Part shown: piece by piece, positions 42,859 to 50,602 of the stretch
Layout: each line of letters starts with the position of its first letter
How positions within the stretch are numbered: position 1 is the first letter of the stretch
DNA from: Rhodoferax sp.
GTDB lineage: Bacteria; Pseudomonadota; Gammaproteobacteria; Burkholderiales; Burkholderiaceae_C
Length of the DNA: 52,420 bases
Direction of reading: 5' to 3'
Assembly: GCF_012927445.1 (NCBI RefSeq)
Contig: NZ_JABBPD010000010.1
Span: 1 to 52,420, forward strand
The notes under the pieces: model-generated
Told to the model about the DNA's origin: nothing
What the model saw: the letters and a program-made list of their open reading frames with translations, nothing else
Database searches by the model: none
Program-made: the position numbers and the translations under genes

Positions 42859-43475
42859 ACGTTTGGATTACTCTTCTGATATACAACCATCAATTCATGG
42901 TAGATAAAAAAATTCTCAATGAACTTCAGATTTCCGGGAAAGTACGAATGGTGAGCTATCTTGAAACCCTCGCAGTCCACTAGTTCATGTGACTGCAAAT
43001 AGTCCATATTGACAAACGTTTTGTGCGTCGGGTCCGACCGATAGCCCGTGGCACCTGGAATCACGATGATCACCGTCGAGACCCCCAGGCGGGCACATTC
43101 CTGTAACAGACCACGAAGAACTTGATCTGCATTTCCGAAATGTTCAAGGACATGCGAGAGGACCAATGTGCAGAACTTGTTTTGGCTCAACGCCCGCAGG
43201 TTAAAACCCGCTTCGCTTTCCGCCGCAGACAAGACCTGAAATCCACGCTGCGTAAGATCCTCAACAAGGTAGGGATTGACCTCAACACCGACAGAGCCCT
43301 TAGGCAAATACTCAAGAATCTGACCTGCGCCACATCCTAAATCAATGCTGGGCCCCTTGACATGACGCAGGACGCGGGAGACATAAAACGATTTTATTAG
43401 TTTTCTAAATGGATTTCGCTGCCGGGCAATTTGCCTGCAAGCATAGTCATATCCAAACTCTTCCTCATGCGCCAT
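42855..43475 (-). CDS. Class I SAM-dependent methyltransferase
   Basis: The 206-residue protein has motif I IDLGCGAGQILEYLP and a following acidic GVEVNPY, then VLSHVLEHFGN. It probably O-methylates a sugar or the lipid-linked intermediate. The gene follows the GT2 by two bases and overlaps gtrA. Confidence 0.87.
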   Translation of the reverse strand: MAHEEEFGYDYACRQIARQRNPFRKLIKSFYVSRVLRHVKGPSIDLGCGAGQILEYLPKGSVGVEVNPYLVEDLTQRGFQVLSAAESEAGFNLRALSQNKFCTLVLSHVLEHFGNADQVLRGLLQECARLGVSTVIIVIPGATGYRSDPTHKTFVNMDYLQSHELVDCEGFKIAHHSYFPGNLKFIENFFIYHELMVVYQKSNPNV

Positions 43476-43477
43476 TT

Positions 43478-44314
43478 TTATTTTCCAAAAAATAGATAAC
43501 GATAAAAAAGTGCTCGGGCCAAAGTATTCAAACGAGCCTTGGCAAGGCCAATCATTCGGTCAATTCGTGATATTTGAAATCTTTTATCCGATTGAAATTT
43601 ATCGATAAAACCTTTGAAGTCCCGATGCTGCTTGTCACCAATTTCAACGCTCCACGACCCCGGACTGACACGAAACGCAGACGTTTGCGTCGAGGTGTAG
43701 TAGGCATCGCCATGCACCAGAATTCTGAACCAGTAGTCAAGATCAACAAGGTAAGGATGGCTTGCGTCATAGCTGCCAACTCTTTTGATGAGTTCGTGGC
43801 GAAACAGCCCGTTTCCCGGCTCGCCAATCAGGTTGGTTCCGGCTCGGATGCAGCGTTTAATCAACATGCGTCTTTCAATTCGGCCTGGCTGCATCCGGGT
43901 CAGACCACGCGTCATTAATACCCGACCATCCGGATCAATGATTTGCCGCGAACCAAATACCAGCGCGATCTCGCCCGTCCTGTCTTTCTCTAACACGGCC
44001 ACCTGCTCCTTAAGGCAATCTGCAGCAAGCAGGTCATCATGAGGGAGCAGCTTGAAATACTTTCCTTGGGCCAGTTCCAGGCATCGGTTCCAATTTGCTT
44101 CCGGACCGAGATTTTGTGTATTTCGTATGTATTTGATGCGGGAGTCGGAATAGTGCGCGACAAGAGTCTGTGTGTTGTCTGGTGAATTGTCATCAAGGAT
44201 CCAGACCTCAAAGTGGGGATAGGTCTGGCTCAGTACCGAATCGATCGTCTTAGCCAAAAAAGCGGCACCCCGGTACGTTGGGATGCAGACAGAGACAAGC
44301 GGATTTAACATCAT
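43478..44314 (-). CDS. Glycosyltransferase family 2
   Basis: The 278-residue protein has the GT-A start VSVCIPTYRGAAFLAKTIDSVL, WILDDNSPDNT and KLLPHDDLL (metal-binding acidic pair). It has no clear membrane segment, so it is a cytoplasmic transferase adding one sugar to the repeat unit. The protein begins MM; either ATG (44314 or 44311) may be used. Confidence 0.92.
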   Translation of the reverse strand: MMLNPLVSVCIPTYRGAAFLAKTIDSVLSQTYPHFEVWILDDNSPDNTQTLVAHYSDSRIKYIRNTQNLGPEANWNRCLELAQGKYFKLLPHDDLLAADCLKEQVAVLEKDRTGEIALVFGSRQIIDPDGRVLMTRGLTRMQPGRIERRMLIKRCIRAGTNLIGEPGNGLFRHELIKRVGSYDASHPYLVDLDYWFRILVHGDAYYTSTQTSAFRVSPGSWSVEIGDKQHRDFKGFIDKFQSDKRFQISRIDRMIGLAKARLNTLARALFYRYLFFGK

Positions 44315-44335
44315 GGCCTAACTAATTGAAACAGC

Positions 44336-45286
44336 TCATTTCGCGCAACTCCGCACGAAATTGGCTCGCTCTTCCATCATGAGTTGGGCGATGCCAACCG
44401 GGAGGCTCGTGGCTGTCAGCCTTGCGCTTTCTGGTGCCACGATCGAACGAAACTGCACACGCCGGGAATAAAGGCAAGATAATTGGCTCGCGCTGGTTAC
44501 GATCCGCGGCGCGCGACGCGCAATTCTCTTGAAAATCGAGATGATCTCTGCAATCGTCGTGGGATGTTCCGATGCAATTATCTTGGTCAGCGCGAGCGGT
44601 TTTTCGCTTGCTCTTTCTAACGTGTTGACCATCGCGACGGCGGCATCGTCGGCAACGATATAGTCGCGAATCGTATCGTACGGAACGTAAATCTGTATCG
44701 GCTGATTCCGAAGGATGCGGCGCGCCATATGGGTCAGGAGACCCTGCTGCTTGCCCGCGGCTTGCCCTGGACCGTATAGAGTGGAAATCCGGGCCATGAG
44801 CGCTGTTGTGCCGCAATTCTTAAGCGCGAATGCACTGACCAAGTCTTCTTGTCTCAGTTTCTCTCGGGCATAGAAAGTCGTCGGGGCGGGCGACGTATTC
44901 TCGGTAATGATGTCATCGCGTGATCCAGCATAGATGGCACCGGCCGAACTGGCGAAAGCCATGGCGCCGGATTTGGCCATGAGCCCCGGATCAGATTCGA
45001 GCAGCTGCAGAAGCAACGCCAACGCATGTGTTTCCGGTGCCAGAACATCTTGCGCACTGCTCATGGTACCCACGCCCGCAGCCCAGTAGATTTCCCATCG
45101 ATCGGTCGCACCGGCTTTACACGCGAAGGCCTGAACTGCGGCCGCAATCTGAGACTCAAGCGCAGGTCCACTATCCCAACAAAATCGTTCGACAGGAGAA
45201 AACAACTCGGTGCCGTTGCGGCGTAACGCACGAAGCAACGCCGTACCCAAAAGCCCCCCGCTCCCGATGACCCAGGCAATTGTCAT
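44336..45286 (-). CDS. NAD-dependent epimerase/dehydratase family protein
   Basis: The 316-residue SDR-type protein has WVIGSGGLLGTALL (GxGGxxG), FASSAGAIYAG and YAREK (Tyr-x-x-x-Lys). It probably makes or modifies a nucleotide sugar used by the adjacent glycosyltransferases. The precise reaction is not readable. It overlaps the upstream GT2 by ATGA. Confidence 0.87.
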   Translation of the reverse strand: MTIAWVIGSGGLLGTALLRALRRNGTELFSPVERFCWDSGPALESQIAAAVQAFACKAGATDRWEIYWAAGVGTMSSAQDVLAPETHALALLLQLLESDPGLMAKSGAMAFASSAGAIYAGSRDDIITENTSPAPTTFYAREKLRQEDLVSAFALKNCGTTALMARISTLYGPGQAAGKQQGLLTHMARRILRNQPIQIYVPYDTIRDYIVADDAAVAMVNTLERASEKPLALTKIIASEHPTTIAEIISIFKRIARRAPRIVTSASQLSCLYSRRVQFRSIVAPESARLTATSLPVGIAQLMMEERANFVRSCAK

Positions 45287-46269
45287 AAGCGAACAGCCGG
45301 CCGCGTCGGCTTGGTGCTGACAACATACAGAGGCTTACCCATGACGATACCCATCGTGACCGCGAGGTACTCGGCAATCACGCCGAGTGCGGTCAAGATG
45401 CTGCCGGAAAAAAAAGCAACCACGATCAGGATCGATGCCCATCCTTGGACAGGCACTTGGCCGTATAGTTTTCCATACAGCGCATAGGCTGCGATGGCGA
45501 AAGCCAGAATCATCGAACCAAAGCCCACCACCGTAATCAATCTCAGTGGACGCGTGCCAGTTGTCAGGATCAGGTTCCAGAAGTGCCCGAACAGTTTGAA
45601 ATACGAATACCCCGAGGGACGGGCCAGTTCATTTCTGAGTCGAACCGGGCAATGACCGATGCGTCCGGTCACCCAGAATAGTCCGACATCGAGATAGACA
45701 CCGTTGCCACAGTACGCCGCCAGTGTCCTGGCAATCTCGCCGTCCACCAGCCGAAAGCTGTTAAACCGTCCAATCGCACTGTTCCCCAACAGTTTGGTGC
45801 TGATCGTCTTGGCAGTTCGACTAAATAAATTTCTAAGCCAGCCGTGTGGCGGCGGGTTCATGGGTTGCGCATAGACCAGCTGCAGTGATGATGCCAAGGC
45901 GCTGTCAAGCATGCGACCAATGTCTGCAGGGTCTTGCTGCCCGTCTTCGTCTATGCTGACAACCCAATCACCCGTGGCGCTTGCCATGCCAGCCAATGTT
46001 GCGGCATGTTGACCGTAATTCCGAGAAAGCCACACGGGCTGAACAAACGAATATTGCGCATGCATGTCTTCCATGGTTGTATCGGAGCGGTCCGGGCCGC
46101 AGTCATGCACCAGCAAGACCTCGCAGACCATGAAGGAGTTGCCATCGGGGGTGAGCTGCGGCTGAGTCAACGGAGCAATTTCTTTAACCAAGGTCGGAAG
46201 CGTATGTGCGCCTTGGTAAACGGGAATAACAATGGAAACTCGGTGCATGGAACGGTTATCCATAAACAT
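45283..46269 (-). CDS. Polyprenyl-phosphate glycosyltransferase (GtrB/DPM1-like, GT2)
   Basis: The 328-residue protein has an N-terminal GT2 domain (RVSIVIPVYQGAHTLPTLV, SIDEDGQQDP) and two C-terminal membrane helices, the layout of enzymes that make undecaprenyl-phosphate monosaccharides. The product could be used by GtrA and the GT-C transferase further down the operon. The start is uncertain among ATG 46269, 46263 and 46248; AGGG is best spaced for 46263. A 328-base gap precedes it. Confidence 0.9.
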   Translation of the reverse strand: MFMDNRSMHRVSIVIPVYQGAHTLPTLVKEIAPLTQPQLTPDGNSFMVCEVLLVHDCGPDRSDTTMEDMHAQYSFVQPVWLSRNYGQHAATLAGMASATGDWVVSIDEDGQQDPADIGRMLDSALASSLQLVYAQPMNPPPHGWLRNLFSRTAKTISTKLLGNSAIGRFNSFRLVDGEIARTLAAYCGNGVYLDVGLFWVTGRIGHCPVRLRNELARPSGYSYFKLFGHFWNLILTTGTRPLRLITVVGFGSMILAFAIAAYALYGKLYGQVPVQGWASILIVVAFFSGSILTALGVIAEYLAVTMGIVMGKPLYVVSTKPTRPAVRL

Positions 46270-46597
46270 AGCCCTGCATCTTTACAAAACAACAAGAATT
46301 ACCAGCACACGGAATGCAGTGCAGCACTTGAAAGATCGTGCACGCCGCAATTTCGCGAAGAATCATGCGGGTAATGACATGAAGGATAGGAAGCTCAACG
46401 GCAGCTCGGTGGTCAGCCCATGTCTTACCCCCACACTCAAGCGTCTTTCCACCAGGAACCTCCAAGGCCAAAGTAAAAGCCAGTTACGGCAAATCGCCAC
46501 TGCTGGTCATTGTTGGCGAGGAGGCTCGGTCGTTAGTTGATCAATATCAATCCAGCCATGACATATCAAACTGGACTGATTCAATACAACGTCGTTT
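46270..46597. other. Intergenic stretch of 328 bases with no convincing gene
   Basis: The only minus-strand frame here (71 codons) is rich in Cys and has no family resemblance. A TTGAT/ATCAA short inverted repeat lies near 46537-46550. No sigma-54 pattern or terminator was found. It probably holds the promoter for the fifteen-gene run starting with the GtrB-like gene. Confidence 0.4.
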
Positions 46598-47878
46598 TCA
46601 ATCTTGGCGCTGGCTGGCGGCAACGATACCTGCAGTTGTCGCTTGCTCCAGCAAAGCCACCAGAGCCTGTGATCGCCCGTGCCGGGATGCCTGTTGCACG
46701 GCCAGTGTTTGCGGCAGCACGGCCTTACCTTCACGCCAGTCACGCACCAGCGCAGGTAATAGCGCGGCAATCTCTTCCACGGAATCCAGACGCGCCACGT
46801 CATTCAACCCAGCGCTTCGCAGTACGCCGGCGGTGTCACCCTCGGGATCGGTCAGCGCCAGAATGGGTTTTCCAGCCCGCAGGTATTCGTAAATTTTGGC
46901 GGGAATCTGGGCATTGCAATTGCTGGCCTGCATGACCAGCAAGACATCAGCCGCCATCATTTCTGCCAGCGCCTCGCGGTAAGGAATTGCCGGACTCAAC
47001 TCGATGAAATCCTGCGCACCATGGGTTTGGGCCAACTGGCGCAGCAGGTCGTCGTGCACCGACGCGCGAAAGCGGATGCGCAGCTCAGCTGGACCCAGCG
47101 TGCCCTCGCTCCTCAAACGAGCAAGCGCAATAAACAGCTGGGTTGGATCACGCTCCAACGGGTAAACAATGCCGCTGTGCAGCATGAGAAGCGGCTGCGT
47201 GCCGGCTGCCGGGCCGCTGGCTTCGTGTGGCGCTAGCGCAGCAGGCGAAAAACTTTCTTCGTCATAGCCATTTTCCAAGACCACCATCCGGCCGGCCGCC
47301 GCCGGGTAGCGCTGTTGGTACATGCGTGCCGCGCTGGGCGTTGTAAACACACAATAGCGCGCCTGCCTAACGGCATCGGCTTCTATGTCCAGGTAGCGCT
47401 GCTTGGTACGCGGGTCGACCGGGTAATCATGCTGCGCCATCGGATCACGAAAATCTGCAATCCAGGGAATTCCGGTCTTGCGGTGCAGCGCGGAAGCAAT
47501 GACATGCGCGGTAGCGATGGGGTAGGTAGACCAAATGGCGTTCGGCTTGAATTCCTCGATCAGCTTGAGCCCCTCGCGGACAGCGTCGAACTTCCAGCTG
47601 ATCCACCGGTCGGGCCGGGCCATCCAGCCCAGGTAGCGCCCGGCCAACTGGAGGTGGCGGGCCGTGTCCAGCGCAAAGGCCCGGCGCACCACCGTCCCGA
47701 CCGGCACCTCGGCCAGCAGATCATCACTCGTTTTTTCATAGGCACGGGGGTCGGTACTCAGCACCAGGGGCTGCCACCCGAGTGCTGGCAAATGCTGTAC
47801 AAAGCGCAAGGTGCGTTGTATGCCGCTGCTGCCAGCTAAAGGCGGGAAATGGTAGGCAATCATCAAGATTCGTTTCAC
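46598..47878 (-). CDS. Glycosyltransferase (GT4-like, GT-B fold)
   Basis: About 426 residues. The N-terminus KRILMIAYHFPPLAGSSGIQRT is typical of GT-B transferases, followed by DWRDP-like IADFRDPMAQHDYP, and a C-terminal nucleotide-sugar region IPAKIYEYLRAGKPILAL. I use the GTG start at 47878, which has GGAG at good spacing; the frame opens earlier at a TTG (47956) with a non-conserved extension. It is divergent from the O-antigen ligase gene, 98 bases apart. Confidence 0.9.
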   Translation of the reverse strand: MKRILMIAYHFPPLAGSSGIQRTLRFVQHLPALGWQPLVLSTDPRAYEKTSDDLLAEVPVGTVVRRAFALDTARHLQLAGRYLGWMARPDRWISWKFDAVREGLKLIEEFKPNAIWSTYPIATAHVIASALHRKTGIPWIADFRDPMAQHDYPVDPRTKQRYLDIEADAVRQARYCVFTTPSAARMYQQRYPAAAGRMVVLENGYDEESFSPAALAPHEASGPAAGTQPLLMLHSGIVYPLERDPTQLFIALARLRSEGTLGPAELRIRFRASVHDDLLRQLAQTHGAQDFIELSPAIPYREALAEMMAADVLLVMQASNCNAQIPAKIYEYLRAGKPILALTDPEGDTAGVLRSAGLNDVARLDSVEEIAALLPALVRDWREGKAVLPQTLAVQQASRHGRSQALVALLEQATTAGIVAASQRQD

Positions 47879-47976
47879 GCCTGCTCCAGGTTTTGCGTTT
47901 TCTAGATTCACGCGTGGTACAAACTGCGCTGGCCAGCCATCTACCGGCGCAGTCAAGAAAATTAGGAAATAATTTT

Positions 47977-50535
47977 ATGGCAGAGTATGCACAACACAGC
48001 ACGCGTTTACCTCAACGCAACGCCATAAAATTTATTTGGCGGCCTGCCATCCTGGCGCTGATTTCGGGCGCTGCCGATTTGGCGCTGGCCGTGCACCACC
48101 CGGTGGCGCCTGCCATAGTGACCGCTATGGTTCTTGTGTGCTGGGCTGCTTTTGGGGCATGGCCTCACTTGTGGCTGCTGTTGCTTCCTGCTTTACTGCC
48201 GGTCATTGGCCTCGCCCCTTGGACGGGCTGGATCACTTTTGAGGAACAAGACATTCTCATTCTGGCCGCTGCGGTTAGCGGCTACACGCGAATGGCGTGG
48301 CAATGGCAGACCAATAGGCAGATCGACCCCCTTCGTCATCCCCCGCATGGTCGACCTGTTTTGGTGTGGCTGCTCGTGGCGCTGTTTGCGCTTTCTACTG
48401 CCGTGTCAATGTTCCGAGGCTTTGCGGATGCGGGGGGATTCAGTTTTGGATGGTTTCAGGGCTATCACGAACCGATGAATAGCGTGCGGCTGGCCAAGAG
48501 CTTTTTCGAGGCTTTATTGCTGGTTCCGCTTTGGCAGGCGGCAGTCAGGCAAAACCCTGAGCGGGCACAGAACTTACTATCGCAGGGACTGATGCTGGGC
48601 TTGGCGACAGCCGCCCTGAGCACCGTGTGGGAGCGTGCGGCGTTCACCGATTTGTTGAATTTTTCTTCCGACTACCGCACCACAGGCTTGTTTTGGGAGA
48701 TGCATGTGGGCGGTGCGGCTTTGGATGGTTTTTTGGCGTTGACGGTGCCCTTTGCACTGCGTGAGTTTTTGCTTGCACGAACACCCGCACGCTGGAGCGC
48801 CGCCGCGATCGTTCTCATGCTGGCAGTTTATGCCTGCTTGACCACGTTTTCACGCGGGGTCTATCTGGCAATTCCGGTGGGCACATCGGTTTTTTTGGGC
48901 TTGTACGCATGGCAGAAAAAGCAGCGCTCGCCAGCAACAACACGCCGCCCGGAGGAAACAGGCACCGCCATCCATCTGATCACCACACTGTTGCTGGTTG
49001 CAGGGTTTGGTATGGGCGCAGCCTGGGTATTTCAGTCCAGTGGTTACCGGGGTATGGCGGCACTGCTGGGCACGGTGGCGCTGATGCTGCCGCTGGCGCA
49101 GGTGCTTCGGGGTTTCAATTTCAGCCAGTGGTTACGGGGTGTGGTGCTAAGCACAGCAGGGATTCTGCTAGCCGGCACCATGGCCTGGCTGCTACCCAAA
49201 GGAGCCTATCTGGCCTGGGGCTCAGCGGCGGTCCTGACCGTAGCGATGCTGCTTCTTTTACGGCAGTGCATCAAGCCTTCGCCACTCTCAGGCCCGCTGG
49301 CATTTGCCAGCTTTGCAGCAACCGTGGCGGGCGTCGCCCTGGTGGCAAATCACTGGGGCGAAACGGCAGGATGGCGGCACGCTGCACCCGTGTTACTGGT
49401 TTTGCTGGGGGTGTGCGTGGCGGCTGGTTCGTCCCGGAGGCCACTGTGGCCCGACTCATTGCGCTGGCAAGCCACAACGGCGGGCCTCATGGGCGTAGTG
49501 GCAGCCGTTATAGGAATTTTTGGCGGCGGCAGTTTCATGAGTGACCGGTTTTCAACTGGCGGGCAGGACTTTAGCGTTCGGCTGGCACATTGGCAACTGG
49601 GACGCGACATGCTGCGCACCCCAGCCGACTGGTTGCTGGGCAAGGGATCAGGACGCTTCCCGGCCAACTACTTCTTGACAGGCAACCCGCAGGCGCATCC
49701 GGGTGACTACCGCCTCAAGCAGGAATCGGGCAACACTTACCTGACCTTGACGGGAGGTTTACACGCCAACGGCTGGGGCGAAATGTTCCGGGTCACACAA
49801 CGCGTCGCAGAGCCCGGCAAGCAAGCGATCGTGACCGCACGGGTGCGCGCCGAGAAAGAGGTGAGTCTGCATTTTGAAGTGTGTGAAAAGCACCTGCTCT
49901 ACAACCAGGGCTGTGTCGTCAGACAAACCGTCGTCAAGGGTGCCCCTGGGGTGTGGCAGCTGGTGCGCCTGGAGCTGCGGGGCGACGGTGCCAGCCGCGG
50001 TGACTGGTACGCCCCCCGGCTGCTGGCCTTCTCGATGGCCATGGAGTCGCGCGGCGGCATAGCCGACCTGGACGACCTGGCCTTGACCGGCGCTGACGGG
50101 CGTTCGCTGCTGGCCAACGGCAACTTTTCCGAAGGCATGGCGCACTGGTTTTTTTCCAGCGACCGCTACCACATGCCCTGGCATATCAAGAGCATGTTCA
50201 TGAATGTGTTGTTTGACCAGGGCCTGCTTGGCGCAACGCTCTGGGGCCTGCTGCTGGCCGGCGCCTTGTGGCGCACCAGCCTGGGCACGGCCCGCCGCCA
50301 CCCTCTGGCCCCCGCGCTGGCCGCCAGCCTGACGGCGTTTGCGGTCGTGGGCTTGTTTGACAGCTTGCTGGATGTGCCGCGGCTGGGTTGGCTTTTTTAC
50401 CTGCTGCTGCTGCTGGCTTTGACACTGCGGGACCCGGCCACTTGGGTCATGCGTGCCAACGGCATCCGTCTGCAGCCACTGGCTGGCTATGTATCCCCCA
50501 GCGAACACGCTGGCGCTCAAGGGCAGCTTGCATAA
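47977..50535 (+). CDS. O-antigen ligase/polymerase (Wzy-type) with an inserted extracytoplasmic domain
   Basis: The 852-residue membrane protein has about 12 or more helices, with TTFSRGVYLAIPVG in the ligase region. Between its last helices lies a non-membrane stretch of about 155 residues (roughly 570-725) with beta-rich, carbohydrate-binding-module-like sequence (ANGNFSEGMAHWFF near its end). That is long for WaaL/Wzy proteins. It would polymerise or ligate repeat units on the periplasmic side. ATG 47977 has AGGAAA 8 bases upstream; an earlier ATG-like start at 47782 lies inside the divergent gene. Confidence 0.85.
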   Translation: MAEYAQHSTRLPQRNAIKFIWRPAILALISGAADLALAVHHPVAPAIVTAMVLVCWAAFGAWPHLWLLLLPALLPVIGLAPWTGWITFEEQDILILAAAVSGYTRMAWQWQTNRQIDPLRHPPHGRPVLVWLLVALFALSTAVSMFRGFADAGGFSFGWFQGYHEPMNSVRLAKSFFEALLLVPLWQAAVRQNPERAQNLLSQGLMLGLATAALSTVWERAAFTDLLNFSSDYRTTGLFWEMHVGGAALDGFLALTVPFALREFLLARTPARWSAAAIVLMLAVYACLTTFSRGVYLAIPVGTSVFLGLYAWQKKQRSPATTRRPEETGTAIHLITTLLLVAGFGMGAAWVFQSSGYRGMAALLGTVALMLPLAQVLRGFNFSQWLRGVVLSTAGILLAGTMAWLLPKGAYLAWGSAAVLTVAMLLLLRQCIKPSPLSGPLAFASFAATVAGVALVANHWGETAGWRHAAPVLLVLLGVCVAAGSSRRPLWPDSLRWQATTAGLMGVVAAVIGIFGGGSFMSDRFSTGGQDFSVRLAHWQLGRDMLRTPADWLLGKGSGRFPANYFLTGNPQAHPGDYRLKQESGNTYLTLTGGLHANGWGEMFRVTQRVAEPGKQAIVTARVRAEKEVSLHFEVCEKHLLYNQGCVVRQTVVKGAPGVWQLVRLELRGDGASRGDWYAPRLLAFSMAMESRGGIADLDDLALTGADGRSLLANGNFSEGMAHWFFSSDRYHMPWHIKSMFMNVLFDQGLLGATLWGLLLAGALWRTSLGTARRHPLAPALAASLTAFAVVGLFDSLLDVPRLGWLFYLLLLLALTLRDPATWVMRANGIRLQPLAGYVSPSEHAGAQGQLA

Positions 50536-50602
50536 TCCGGAAGCGGCCCCAAGCACGCAACCCGCCCACCACCTCTGATCTCACAACCACACGACACTCC
50601 AA

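Noticed and set aside
47782..47976. N-terminal extension of the O-antigen ligase frame
   Set aside because: It overlaps the divergent glycosyltransferase and is Cys-rich; ATG 47977 has AGGAAA at good spacing.
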